The notes beneath the pieces were generated by a model. It had not been told where the DNA came from, did no database searches, and worked only from the letters and a program-made list of their open reading frames with translations. DNA of 64,000 nucleotides, taken from Mycolicibacterium thermoresistibile. GTDB taxonomy: Bacteria > Actinomycetota > Actinomycetes > Mycobacteriales > Mycobacteriaceae. Of this stretch, positions 54,503 to 63,314 are shown in pieces. The stretch is taken from the NCBI RefSeq assembly GCF_900187065.1, contig NZ_LT906483.1:4216001-4280000 (forward strand), written 5' to 3'. Position 1 is the stretch's first letter. Every line of letters begins with the position of its first letter. A program made the position numbers and the translations under genes.

Positions 54503-56212
54503 ATGACTGGTCAGGAGTTCGATGTCGTCGTGGTGGGCAGCGGCGCTGCCGGCATGGTCGCCGCGCTTACCGCCGCTCACCAGGGCCTATCCACAGTAGT
54601 CGTGGAGAAGGCGCCGCACTACGGCGGCTCCACTGCCCGGTCCGGGGGTGGGGTGTGGATCCCGAACAACGAAGTGCTCAAGCGTGACGGGGTCACCGAC
54701 ACCCCCGAAGAGGCCCGCAGATACCTGCACGCGATCGTCGGCGACGTGGTCCCGGCGGAGAAGATCGACACCTACCTGGACCGCGGCCCGGAGATGCTGT
54801 CGTTCGTGCTCAAGCACACCCCGCTGAAGCTGTGCTGGGTGCCCGGGTACTCGGACTACTACCCGGAGACCCCGGGCGGCAAGCCCACCGGCCGCTCGGT
54901 GGAACCCAGGCCGTTCGACGCCAAGAAGCTCGGCCCGGACATGGACACGCTGGAACCGCCGTACGGCAAGGTGCCGATGAACATGGTGGTCATGCAGCAG
55001 GACTACGTCCGGCTGAACCAGCTCAAGCGGCACCCGCGCGGTGTGCTGCGCAGCCTCAAGGTGGGCATCCGCTCGATGTGGGCCAACGCCACCGGCAAGA
55101 ACCTGGTCGGCATGGGCCGGGCGCTCATCGCGCCGCTGCGGATCGGCCTGCGCGAGGCCGGCGTTCCGCTGCTGCTCAACACCGCGATGACCGACCTGTA
55201 CGTCGAGGACGGCGTGGTCCGCGGCATCTACGTGGTGGACGCCAGGGACCCCGAATCCGCCGAGCCCCGGCTGATCCGCGCCCGCCGCGGCGTCATCCTC
55301 GGATCCGGCGGGTTCGAGCACAACGAGCAGATGCGGGTCAAGTATCAGCGCCCGCCGATCACCACCGAATGGACGGTGGGCGCCAAGGCCAACACCGGTG
55401 ACGGCATCCTCGCCGCCGAGAAGCTCGGCGCCGCACTGGAGATCATGGAGGACGCCTGGTGGGGTCCGACCATCCCGCTGCCCGGTGCGCCGTGGTTCGC
55501 CCTGTCCGAACGCAACTCGCCCGGCTCGATCATCGTCAACATGGCCGGCAAGCGGTTCATGAACGAGTCGATGCCGTATGTCGAGGCCTGCCACCACATG
55601 TACGGCGGCGAATACGGTCAGGGCCCCGGCCCGGGCGAGAACATCCCTGCCTGGCTGATCTTCGACCAGCGCTACCGGGATCGTTATCTGTTCGCGGGAT
55701 TGCAGCCGGGACAGCGGATCCCGAAGAAGTGGCTGGACTCCGGCGTGATCGTCAAGGCCGACACCCTCGCCGAGCTGGCCGCCCGGATCGGGGTTCCCGA
55801 GCAGGACTTCCTCGCCACCGTCGAGCGGTTCAACGGGTTCGCGCGCGCCGGGGTGGACCAGGACTTCCGCCGCGGCGAGAGCGCCTACGACCGGTACTAC
55901 GGTGACCCGACCAACAAGCCCAACCCGAACCTGGGCGAGATCGATCAGGCGCCGTTCTACGCGGCCAAGATGGTGCCGGGCGACCTGGGCACCAAGGGCG
56001 GCATCCGCACCGACGTGCACGGCCGCGCGCTGCGCGACGACGGCTCGGTGATCGACGGTCTCTACGCCGCAGGTAATGTCAGTTCGCCGGTGATGGGGCA
56101 CACCTATCCCGGCCCGGGCGGCACCATCGGCCCGGCCATGACCTTCGGTTACCTCGCGGCCCTGCATGTGGCCGGAGCCGCCACCGCGACATCTGACCCT
56201 GGAAAGAGTTGA
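54503..56212 (+). CDS. kstD: 3-ketosteroid delta1-dehydrogenase KstD
   Basis: A 569-aa FAD flavoprotein that introduces the 1,2-double bond into 3-ketosteroids, priming ring-B opening with KshA. The FAD fingerprint VVVVGSGAAGMVAALTAA is at the N-terminus; the C-terminal GLYAAGNVSSPVMGHTYPGPG is the second FAD-contact region with the conserved catalytic-side segment. The ATG at 54503 is directly next to the KstR box; an upstream in-frame GTG at 54455 would swallow it and is rejected. Corresponds to Rv3537. Confidence 0.95.
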   Translation: MTGQEFDVVVVGSGAAGMVAALTAAHQGLSTVVVEKAPHYGGSTARSGGGVWIPNNEVLKRDGVTDTPEEARRYLHAIVGDVVPAEKIDTYLDRGPEMLSFVLKHTPLKLCWVPGYSDYYPETPGGKPTGRSVEPRPFDAKKLGPDMDTLEPPYGKVPMNMVVMQQDYVRLNQLKRHPRGVLRSLKVGIRSMWANATGKNLVGMGRALIAPLRIGLREAGVPLLLNTAMTDLYVEDGVVRGIYVVDARDPESAEPRLIRARRGVILGSGGFEHNEQMRVKYQRPPITTEWTVGAKANTGDGILAAEKLGAALEIMEDAWWGPTIPLPGAPWFALSERNSPGSIIVNMAGKRFMNESMPYVEACHHMYGGEYGQGPGPGENIPAWLIFDQRYRDRYLFAGLQPGQRIPKKWLDSGVIVKADTLAELAARIGVPEQDFLATVERFNGFARAGVDQDFRRGESAYDRYYGDPTNKPNPNLGEIDQAPFYAAKMVPGDLGTKGGIRTDVHGRALRDDGSVIDGLYAAGNVSSPVMGHTYPGPGGTIGPAMTFGYLAALHVAGAATATSDPGKS

Positions 56213-56214
56213 CG

Positions 56215-57075
56215 ATGCCCATCAATCTCGACGAAGCACTCGGCGCCGAACTGGATCCCATCGAATTCTCCTGGACCAGCAGCGATGTCCAGCTCTATCA
56301 CCTGGCGCTGGGCGCCGGCGCCGACCCGATGGACCCGCGCGAGCTGCGCTACCTCACCGACGGCACCCCGCAGGTGCTGCCCACCTTCGGCAACGTCGCG
56401 GCCAGCTTCCACATGACCGAGCCGCCGCAGGTGAAGTTCCCGGGGATCGACATCGAGCTGAACAAGGTGCTGCACGCCTCGGAGGCGATCAGCGTGCCGG
56501 CGCCGCTGCCGCCCAGTGGGACCGGTCGCGCGGTGCAGAAGTTCACCGAGATCTGGGACAAGGGCAAGGCAGCGGTGATCTGGTCGGAGACCACCGTCAC
56601 CGATCCGGACGGCACGCTGCTGTGGACCCAGAGGCGCTCGATCTACGCCCGCGGCGAGGGCGGGTTCGGCGGTGAGCGTGGACCGTCGACCAACACCGCG
56701 CCGCCCGACCGCGCCCCGGACGCCAAGGTCACCCTGCCCACCCTGCCCCAGCAGGCACTGCTGTACCGGCTGTGCGGCGACCGCAACCCGCTGCATTCGG
56801 ACCCGGAGTTCGCTGCGGCGATGGGCTTTCCGCGGCCGATCCTGCACGGGCTGTGCACCTACGGCATCGCGTGCAAGGGCATCGTGGACCACTTCCTCGA
56901 CGGTGACGTCAGCCGGATGCGCTCCTACGGCGCCCGGTTCGCCGGGGTGGTCTACCCGGGTGAGACGCTGCAGGCCAACGTCTGGAAGGAAGACGACCGT
57001 TACGTCGCCGTCGTCACGGTGCCGGAGCGTGGCGACGAAGTGGTGCTGTCGGGTGTGGAGCTGGTCCCGGCCTGA
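56215..57075 (+). CDS. hsd4B: Hsd4B (ChsH3) MaoC-type enoyl-CoA hydratase
   Basis: A 286-aa double hot-dog MaoC hydratase (Rv3538 type). Older annotation calls it a dehydrogenase; the hydratase fold is visible in LYRLCGDRNPLHSDPEFA and in the C-terminal HGLCTYGIACK. It hydrates sterol side-chain enoyl-CoA. GGAAAGAG precedes the ATG; it starts 2 bp after the kstD stop, in one operon. Confidence 0.92.
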   Translation: MPINLDEALGAELDPIEFSWTSSDVQLYHLALGAGADPMDPRELRYLTDGTPQVLPTFGNVAASFHMTEPPQVKFPGIDIELNKVLHASEAISVPAPLPPSGTGRAVQKFTEIWDKGKAAVIWSETTVTDPDGTLLWTQRRSIYARGEGGFGGERGPSTNTAPPDRAPDAKVTLPTLPQQALLYRLCGDRNPLHSDPEFAAAMGFPRPILHGLCTYGIACKGIVDHFLDGDVSRMRSYGARFAGVVYPGETLQANVWKEDDRYVAVVTVPERGDEVVLSGVELVPA

Positions 57076-57089
57076 GCACAGCTGCCATG

Positions 57090-57130
57090 AAAGGAAAGCC
57101 GTTGCGGATCTTCCGCAACGGCTTTCCTTT
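57090..57130. terminator. strong bidirectional terminator
   Basis: AAAGGAAAGCCGTTGCGGA (57090-57108) and its exact complement (57112-57130) form a 19-bp stem with a 3-nt loop, with A- and T-rich ends on either side. It lies between the ends of hsd4B and ltp2 and should stop transcription in both directions. Confidence 0.85.
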
Positions 57131-57151
57131 TCGGTCCGTGGGACCGGTCCG

Positions 57152-58312
57152 TCAGCCCAGGATCAGCCCGGATGTCGGCACCCCGGTGCCCGCGGTCACC
57201 AACACGTGTTCGACGTTGTCGACCTGGTTGACCGAGGTGCCGCGCAGCTGACGCACGCCCTCGGCGATGCCGTTCATGCCGTGGATGTAGGCCTCCCCCA
57301 GCTGACCGCCGTGAGTGTTGATGGGCAGCCGGCCGCCGATCTCGATCGCCCCGTCGGCGATGAAGTCCTTGGCCTCACCCTTGCCGCAGAAGCCCAGCTC
57401 CTCCAGCTGGATCAGGGTGAACGGGGTGAAGTGGTCGTAGAGCACCGCGGTCTGGATGTCGTCGGGGGTCAGCCCGGACTGCGCCCACAGCTGCCTGCCG
57501 ACCAGCCCCATCTCCGGCAGCCCGTCCAACTCGGGCCGGTAGTAGCTGGTCATCGTGTACTGGTCGGCGCTGGAGCCCTGCGCTGCCGCCTCGACGACCA
57601 CCGGCCGGTGCTTGAGATCCCTCGCCCGCTCCACCGACGTGACCACGATGGCCACCGCGCCGTCGGTCTCCTGGCAGCAGTCCAGCAGCCGCAACGGTTC
57701 GGCGATCCACCGCGAGTTCTGGTGATCCTCGATGGTGATCGGCTTCTGGTAGAAGTAGGCCTTCGGGTTCTTGGCCGCATGCTTGCGGTCGGCCACCGAG
57801 ATGACACCGAAGTCCCGGCTGGTCGCCCCGGACAGATGCATGTACCGGCGCGCGATCATCGCCACCTGCGCGGCCGGCGTGGACAGCCCGTGCGGGTAGG
57901 AGAAGCTGTTGTCCACGCTGGTGGAATCCGCCCCGGTGATCAGCCGGGTCTGCACCTGCCCGAACCGCATTCCGGACCGTTCGTTGAAGGCCCGGTAGGC
58001 CACCACCACGTCGGCCACCCCGGTGGCCACCGCCATCGCGGCCTGCTGCACGGTGGCGCAGGCCGCACCGCCGCCGTAGTGGATCTTGGAGAAGAACTTC
58101 AGTTCCGGAATGCCCACCGCGCGGGCCACCGCCACCTCGGTGTTGGTGTCCATGGTGAAGGTGGTCAGACCGTCGACGTCGGCGGGAGTCAGCCCGGCGT
58201 CGTTCAGCGCGTCGAGCACGGCCTCGGCCGCCAGCCGCAGTTCACTGCGCCCGGAGTCCTTCGAGAAGTCGGTTGCGCCGATGCCGACGATGGCGGCTTT
58301 ACCGGACAACAT
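57152..58312 (-). CDS. ltp2: Ltp2 retro-aldolase
   Basis: A 386-aa thiolase-fold aldolase (Rv3540c) that with the DUF35 domain of ChsH2 cleaves the 17-hydroxy-propionyl-CoA side chain to androstenedione and propionyl-CoA. Landmarks: ATDFSKDSGRSELRLAAEA, FFSKIHYGGGAACATVQQAA and INTHGGQLGEAYIHGMNG. The start at 58312 overlaps the chsH1 stop by one base (TGATG). Last gene of the igr operon. Confidence 0.94.
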   Translation of the reverse strand: MLSGKAAIVGIGATDFSKDSGRSELRLAAEAVLDALNDAGLTPADVDGLTTFTMDTNTEVAVARAVGIPELKFFSKIHYGGGAACATVQQAAMAVATGVADVVVAYRAFNERSGMRFGQVQTRLITGADSTSVDNSFSYPHGLSTPAAQVAMIARRYMHLSGATSRDFGVISVADRKHAAKNPKAYFYQKPITIEDHQNSRWIAEPLRLLDCCQETDGAVAIVVTSVERARDLKHRPVVVEAAAQGSSADQYTMTSYYRPELDGLPEMGLVGRQLWAQSGLTPDDIQTAVLYDHFTPFTLIQLEELGFCGKGEAKDFIADGAIEIGGRLPINTHGGQLGEAYIHGMNGIAEGVRQLRGTSVNQVDNVEHVLVTAGTGVPTSGLILG

Positions 58313-58713
58313 CAGCTCTCTCCCATGGTCAGAGTCGTGGTCGCGATGATGTGGTCGCCCAGGCTGTTGGAACCCACCACCTTCACCGTCACCAGGCCGT
58401 CCACCACGTCGGTGACCTCGCCGGTGAACGTGACGGTGTCGTAGGCGTACCACGGCACCCCGAGCCGCAGCTTGATCGACTTGATCCGCGCCGCCGGGCC
58501 CGCCCAGTCGGTCAGATACCGCTGCACCAGCCCGGTGTCGGTGAGGATGTTGACGAAGATGTCCTTGGAACCCTTGGCCTGCGCCTTGTCCCGGTCGTGG
58601 TGCACGTCCTGGAAGTCGCGGGTGGCCAACGCCGTCGACACGATGAACGTCGGATCGGCATGGATTTTCAGTTCGGGCAGCTTGGTGCCCACCTCGACGA
58701 CGGGTGTGCTCAT
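58312..58713 (-). CDS. chsH1: ChsH1 MaoC-like hydratase subunit
   Basis: A 133-aa single hot-dog MaoC-like protein (Rv3541c). The DVHHDRDKA segment near residue 35 contains the hydratase Asp/His pair. It forms the ChsH1-ChsH2 heteromeric enoyl-CoA hydratase acting on the 3-carbon side chain. ATG at 58713 overlaps the chsH2 stop (ATGA). Confidence 0.93.
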   Translation of the reverse strand: MSTPVVEVGTKLPELKIHADPTFIVSTALATRDFQDVHHDRDKAQAKGSKDIFVNILTDTGLVQRYLTDWAGPAARIKSIKLRLGVPWYAYDTVTFTGEVTDVVDGLVTVKVVGSNSLGDHIIATTTLTMGES

Positions 58714-59663
58714 GTGTCCGGCTCCCAGGCGTACAGCGTCCAACTCGGACCACTCTCGGTTTCGGGCAGGTCGATGAACATCACCCGCACCGGCATGCCG
58801 ATCTGCACGGCCGCCGGATCGACGTTGCGGAGTTCACCGAGCATCCGCACCCCCTCGTCCAGCTCCACCAGCGCGATGACGAACGGCAGGGTGCGGCCCG
58901 GGACCTTCGGGGCATGGTGCACCACGAAACTGAACACCGTGCCCCGGCCGCCGGCGACGACGTAGTCCACCTCCTCGGACTTGTCCTGCCACACCGCGGG
59001 CACCGGGGGATGCTGCAGCGTGCCGTCCGGGAGGCGCTGGATGCGCAGCTCGTGGGCGTTGACCCCGTCCCAGAAGAACTGGGTGTCGCGGGACGGCGCC
59101 GGGCGCATCAGCTTCTCCGGGTCCAGGTCGTCGGGGACCACCGGTCCGGTGGTCTTCTCCCGGGGCCGGAACTTCATGATGCGCCAGTCCATCTCGGCGA
59201 CGGTCTCACCGCCGTCGACCTGCCAGGTGATGTGCTGGTTGATGAAGTAGCCCTCACCCAACGCGGTCTGCTTCGGCCCGATGACATCGGTGATCTCGGC
59301 GTTGATGGTCACCTCTTCGCCGGGGCGCAGATACCGGTGGTAGGTCTGGTCGCAGTTGGTGGCGACCACTCCGACGAACCCGGCGTCGTCGAACAACCGC
59401 ATCATCTTCGACAGCGGATCGTCGTCCGGGCGGCCCTCGCCGAGCCCGCCCATGGTCCACACCTGGATCATCGCCGGTGGCGCCACCACACCCGGATGGC
59501 CGACCGCCCTGGCCGCCTCGTCGTCGACGTAGATCGGGTTCCTGTCGCCGATCGCGTCCACCCAGTGGTGAATCATCGGCTGGTTCACCGGGTCGCGGCC
59601 CTTGCGCGGTGCGCTCGTCCCCGCCGCCTTGATTTCGTCGATGGCCGACTGCAATTCACTCAT
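58710..59663 (-). CDS. chsH2: ChsH2 MaoC-DUF35 fusion subunit
   Basis: A 317-aa two-domain protein (Rv3542c). The N-terminal MaoC-like half, about 1-160, pairs with ChsH1. The C-terminal DUF35 half, about 180-317, starts TQFFWDGVNAHELRIQR and ends FIDLPETESGPSWTLY and activates Ltp2. As in the DUF35 gene at 38536, the zinc ribbon cysteines are not evident. Starts immediately after the fadE29 stop (TAGATG). Confidence 0.93.
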   Translation of the reverse strand: MSELQSAIDEIKAAGTSAPRKGRDPVNQPMIHHWVDAIGDRNPIYVDDEAARAVGHPGVVAPPAMIQVWTMGGLGEGRPDDDPLSKMMRLFDDAGFVGVVATNCDQTYHRYLRPGEEVTINAEITDVIGPKQTALGEGYFINQHITWQVDGGETVAEMDWRIMKFRPREKTTGPVVPDDLDPEKLMRPAPSRDTQFFWDGVNAHELRIQRLPDGTLQHPPVPAVWQDKSEEVDYVVAGGRGTVFSFVVHHAPKVPGRTLPFVIALVELDEGVRMLGELRNVDPAAVQIGMPVRVMFIDLPETESGPSWTLYAWEPDT

Positions 59664-60839
59664 CTACCGTGGCACCCTCGGAACCTTCAGCCCGGACGCG
59701 GCGATCATCTCCCGCATCACCTCGTTGACCCCGCCACCGAAGGTGATGACGAGGTTGCGTTTGGTCTGCTTGTCCAGCCAGTCCAGCAGTTCGGCGGTCT
59801 CCGGATCGGCCGGGTCGCCGTATCCGCCGACGATCTCCTCGGCGAGCCGGCCGACCTTCTGAATCCGCTCGGTGGAGAACACCTTGGTGGCGGCCGCGTC
59901 GGCGACGGCGATCGTCTCACCGGCCGCGGCGACCTGCCAGTTGAGCAGTTCGTTGATCCGCCAGATCGCCCGGATCTCACCAAGGATCCGGCGCACGTTG
60001 GCGTCGTCGATCGGGGCCCCGCCGGAGGGGCCGGGTTTGGTCGCCCAGGCGTGCACCTTGTCGTAGATCCCGGCCACCTTGCCCGCCGGCCCCAGCATCA
60101 CCCGCTCGTGGTTGAGCTGGGTGGTGATCAGCTTCCAGCCACCGTTCTCCTCGCCGACGAGCATGTCGGCCGGGACGCGCACGTCGTTGTAGTAGGTGGC
60201 GTTGGTGTGGTGGGCTCCGTCGGACAGGATCATCGGCGTCCAGGAGTAGCCCGGATCCTTGGTGTCGACGATCAGGATCGAAATGCCCTTGTGCTTGGCC
60301 GCATTCGGGTCGGTACGGCAGGCCAGCCAGATGTAGTCTGCGTCGTGGGCACCGGTGGTGAACACCTTCTGCCCGTTGACCAGGTAATACTCGGCAGACC
60401 CCTCCTTTCGCCGCACGGCGGTGGTGCGCAGCGACGCCAGGTCGGTGCCAGCCTCGGGTTCGGTGTAGCCGATCGCGAAGTGCACTTCACCGGCCAGGAT
60501 CGCGGGCAGGAACTTCTTCTTCTGTTCCTCGGTGCCGTACACCTGCAGCGTCGGGCCGACCGTCTGCAGGGTCACCGCCGGCAGCGGGACATCCGCCCGG
60601 GCCGCCTCATTGACGAAGATGCTCTGCTCGACCGGGCCGTAACCGAGCCCGCCGAACTCCTTGGGCCACCCCACACCGAGCTTGCCGTCGGCGCCCATCC
60701 GCCGGATCACCGCGCGGTAGGCCTCGTTGTGCCGGTCGACCTCCATCGCCCTGCGCTCCTCGGGCGAGATGAGGTTGGCGAAGTATTCGCGCAGTTCGGC
60801 CTGCAGTTTCTTCTGTTCCGGAGTCAGTTCGATGTACAT
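59664..60839 (-). CDS. fadE29: FadE29 (ChsE2) acyl-CoA dehydrogenase subunit
   Basis: A 391-aa FAD-binding acyl-CoA dehydrogenase subunit (Rv3543c). YTEPEAGTDLASLRTTAV and TFGGGVNEVMREMI are the characteristic segments. It pairs with FadE28 as ChsE1-ChsE2, the dehydrogenase of 3-oxo-pregnene-carboxyl-CoA. The ATG at 60839 follows GGGAAC; longer upstream frame was rejected because it would overlap fadE28. Confidence 0.93.
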   Translation of the reverse strand: MYIELTPEQKKLQAELREYFANLISPEERRAMEVDRHNEAYRAVIRRMGADGKLGVGWPKEFGGLGYGPVEQSIFVNEAARADVPLPAVTLQTVGPTLQVYGTEEQKKKFLPAILAGEVHFAIGYTEPEAGTDLASLRTTAVRRKEGSAEYYLVNGQKVFTTGAHDADYIWLACRTDPNAAKHKGISILIVDTKDPGYSWTPMILSDGAHHTNATYYNDVRVPADMLVGEENGGWKLITTQLNHERVMLGPAGKVAGIYDKVHAWATKPGPSGGAPIDDANVRRILGEIRAIWRINELLNWQVAAAGETIAVADAAATKVFSTERIQKVGRLAEEIVGGYGDPADPETAELLDWLDKQTKRNLVITFGGGVNEVMREMIAASGLKVPRVPR

Positions 60840-60840
60840 C

Positions 60841-61911
60841 TCAGTTCCCGTCGTCCCCTGGCCCCCGGCCGCCCACGGCGGCATCCGCCAGATCCAGGCC
60901 CCCGAGGCGATCCAGACACCGCGACGGGCCACCCACCAGGCGGGTCAGATCCTTGATGGTCGAGTAGTAGCGGTCCATCGGATAGTCGATGTCCATACCC
61001 ATCCCGCCGTGCAGGTGGTGGCACAGTTGCATCACCGGTGGCGCCTCGGCCGCCAGCCAGTACCCGAGCACGGCCAGATCCTCCCGAGTCTGCGGATCGT
61101 CGGCCGGCCCCTCGGACAGCCGCCAGATCACCGACGTCGACGCCAGATCCAGTGTGCGCGAGGCGATGTAGACCTCGGCGAGGTGGGCGGCGACGGTCTG
61201 GAAGGTGGACAGCGGTTTACCGAACTGCTCCCGGTTGGCGACGTAATCCGCGGTCAGCCGCAGCGCACCGGCGACCAGCCCGGCCGCGTAGGCGCCGATC
61301 GCCGCGAGCGCGTACTGGTTCAGCCGAGCCACCGTCGCGCCGTCGAGCACATCGGCGTCGGGCACCTCGACGTCGGTGAACGTGACCGAGTATTCGTCGG
61401 TGCCGTTGGCGGTCGGCGACTTGGTGATCTGCACGCCGGCGGCGTTCGGCGACACCACCACCACACCGGCGTCGGTGCTCACCACCATCCACTGGGCCTG
61501 CGCCGCGTAACCGACGGCGACCTTGGTGCCGTTGAGCTTTCCGCCGCGCAGGCTGGTGGCCGGCCGGTCGGGCAGCGCCGCCCCGGGCTCATTGAGCGCG
61601 GCGGTCAGGATCGCGCCCTCGGCGACGCCGGCGAGGTAGCGGTCCTGCTGTTCCTCGGAGGCCAGCTCGAGCAGCGGCGTGACCGCCAGCCCCAACGTGG
61701 CCAGTGCCGGACCCACCGCACCGTGGCGGCCGATCTCGGTGAGCGCGGTGGCGACCTCGGCGAGGCCGACACCGTCGCCGCCCAGCCGTTCCGGCACCGG
61801 AAGGGCAGCGACACCGCCGGACACCAGTGCGTCCCAACTGGTTTCCCGGCTCAGGACCGAGGTGACCACGTCGGCGACAGCCTGCTGCCCCTCGTTCGGA
61901 CTGAAGTCCAC
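60841..61911 (-). CDS. fadE28: FadE28 (ChsE1) acyl-CoA dehydrogenase subunit
   Basis: A 356-aa acyl-CoA dehydrogenase beta subunit (Rv3544c). The C-terminal conserved HLHGGMGMDIDYPMDRYY helix is present; the N-terminal nucleotide contacts are degenerate, as usual in this subunit. It is about 17 residues longer than the 339-aa M. tuberculosis protein, with a glycine-rich tail after LDLADAAVG. GTG start with a near-ideal AAGGAGG 6 nt upstream. Confidence 0.92.
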   Translation of the reverse strand: MDFSPNEGQQAVADVVTSVLSRETSWDALVSGGVAALPVPERLGGDGVGLAEVATALTEIGRHGAVGPALATLGLAVTPLLELASEEQQDRYLAGVAEGAILTAALNEPGAALPDRPATSLRGGKLNGTKVAVGYAAQAQWMVVSTDAGVVVVSPNAAGVQITKSPTANGTDEYSVTFTDVEVPDADVLDGATVARLNQYALAAIGAYAAGLVAGALRLTADYVANREQFGKPLSTFQTVAAHLAEVYIASRTLDLASTSVIWRLSEGPADDPQTREDLAVLGYWLAAEAPPVMQLCHHLHGGMGMDIDYPMDRYYSTIKDLTRLVGGPSRCLDRLGGLDLADAAVGGRGPGDDGN

Positions 61912-61945
61912 CCGATTCCTCCTTGAAACGAGCGCGCCTGTGACG

Positions 61946-63196
61946 CTACTTGGCGACCGGGCACGTGCCGGTGTAGTCCACCTGCCAGTGCTTGATGCCG
62001 TTGAGCCAACCAGACTTCAACCGCTCCGGGGTGCCGATCGGGGTGAGATCGGGCATGTGGTCGGCGATCGCGTTGAACATCAGGTTGATCGTCAGCTTCG
62101 CCAGGTTCGCCCCGATGCAGTAGTGCGCCCCGGTGCCACCGAAGCCGACGTGCGGATTCGGGTCGCGCAGGATGTTGAACGTGTGCGGGTCCTCGAAGAC
62201 CTCTTCGTCGAAGTTGGCCGACCGGTAGGACATCACGACCCGCTCGCCCTTCTTGATCTTCACACCGCTGAGCTCGACGTCCTCGAGGGCGGTGCGCTGG
62301 AAGGCCGACACCGGGGTGGCCCACCGCACGATCTCGTCGGCGGCGGTCTCCGGGCGCTCCCGCTTGTACAGCTCCCACTGATCGGGGTTCTGCGAGAACG
62401 CGATCATGCCGTGGGTGATCGAGTTGCGGGTGGTCTCGTTGCCGGCCACCGCGAGCATCACCACGAAGAAGCCGAACTCGTCCTCGGAGAGCTTCTCCCC
62501 GTCGATGTCGGCGTGGACGAGCTTGCTGACGATGTCGTCGGTCGGGTTCTTGATCCGCTCGTCGGCCATCGCCATCGCGTACTGGATCAGTTCGACCGAG
62601 GACATCGCCGGGTCGATGTGGGCGTACTCGGGGTCCTCGCCGGCGGTCATCTCATTGGACCAGCGGAAGATCTTGTCCCGGTCGTCCTGCGGCACCCCGA
62701 GCAGCTCGGCGATCGCCTGCAACGGCAGCTCGCACGCCACCTGCTCGACGAAGTCACCGCGCTCCTGGGAGCGGGCGACCTCGGCGATGTTCTGGGCGCG
62801 GGCGCGCAGCTCGTCCTCCAGCCGGCCGATCGCCCGCGGGGTGAACCCGCGCGAGATGATCTTGCGCAGCCGGGTGTGCTGCGGTGCGTCCATGTTGAGC
62901 AGCACGTTGCGCTGCACGTCGATGGCCTCGCGGGTCATGTCCTGCGGCCAGACCGGGATCGCGCCGTCCGGCGAGCTGCCGAAGACGTCGCTGCGCCGCG
63001 AGACCTCCTTGACGTCGCGGTGCTTGGTTACTATCCAGTAGCCTTTGTCGCCGAAACCGCCGGTGCCACCCGGCACGTCAACCCAGTGAATGGGCTCGGA
63101 CTTGCGCAGTTCAGCGAGTTCTGCGACCGGCAGACCCTTGAGGTTCAGTTCTGCATCGAGGGGATCGAAGCCCTTGGGCAGATTCGGGCAAGGCAT
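61946..63196 (-). CDS. cyp125: CYP125 steroid C26-monooxygenase
   Basis: A 416-aa cytochrome P450 (Rv3545c) that oxidises the cholesterol C26 methyl to the acid. The I-helix LAVAGNETTRNSI and the heme loop GFGGTGAHYCIGANLAKL with its cysteine are visible. The ATG at 63196 follows AAGGAG and lies 15 bp from a KstR box. It is the first gene of the igr operon. Its ferredoxin partner may be FdxD. Confidence 0.95.
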   Translation of the reverse strand: MPCPNLPKGFDPLDAELNLKGLPVAELAELRKSEPIHWVDVPGGTGGFGDKGYWIVTKHRDVKEVSRRSDVFGSSPDGAIPVWPQDMTREAIDVQRNVLLNMDAPQHTRLRKIISRGFTPRAIGRLEDELRARAQNIAEVARSQERGDFVEQVACELPLQAIAELLGVPQDDRDKIFRWSNEMTAGEDPEYAHIDPAMSSVELIQYAMAMADERIKNPTDDIVSKLVHADIDGEKLSEDEFGFFVVMLAVAGNETTRNSITHGMIAFSQNPDQWELYKRERPETAADEIVRWATPVSAFQRTALEDVELSGVKIKKGERVVMSYRSANFDEEVFEDPHTFNILRDPNPHVGFGGTGAHYCIGANLAKLTINLMFNAIADHMPDLTPIGTPERLKSGWLNGIKHWQVDYTGTCPVAK

Positions 63197-63211
63197 GAGC
63201 GTGCTCCTTAC

Positions 63212-63225
63212 TGCAACGTGTTCTA
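63212..63225. promoter_or_regulatory. KstR box upstream of cyp125
   Basis: TGCAACGTGTTCTA, perfect match, 15 bp upstream of the cyp125 start codon. Confidence 0.88.
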
Positions 63226-63290
63226 GTGTCATTGAAACATGCCTTCGTCCCAGATCAAAGGCATGGTCACATCCCCGCTTGTCAGGCTAA

Positions 63291-63304
63291 TGAAACGTGT
63301 TCTA
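63291..63304. promoter_or_regulatory. KstR box upstream of fadA5
   Basis: TGAAACGTGTTCTA, perfect match, 10 bp upstream of the fadA5 start. With the 63212 box it forms a two-operator control region for the divergent cyp125 and fadA5 units. Confidence 0.88.
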
Positions 63305-63314
63305 GCCTGGGGTA

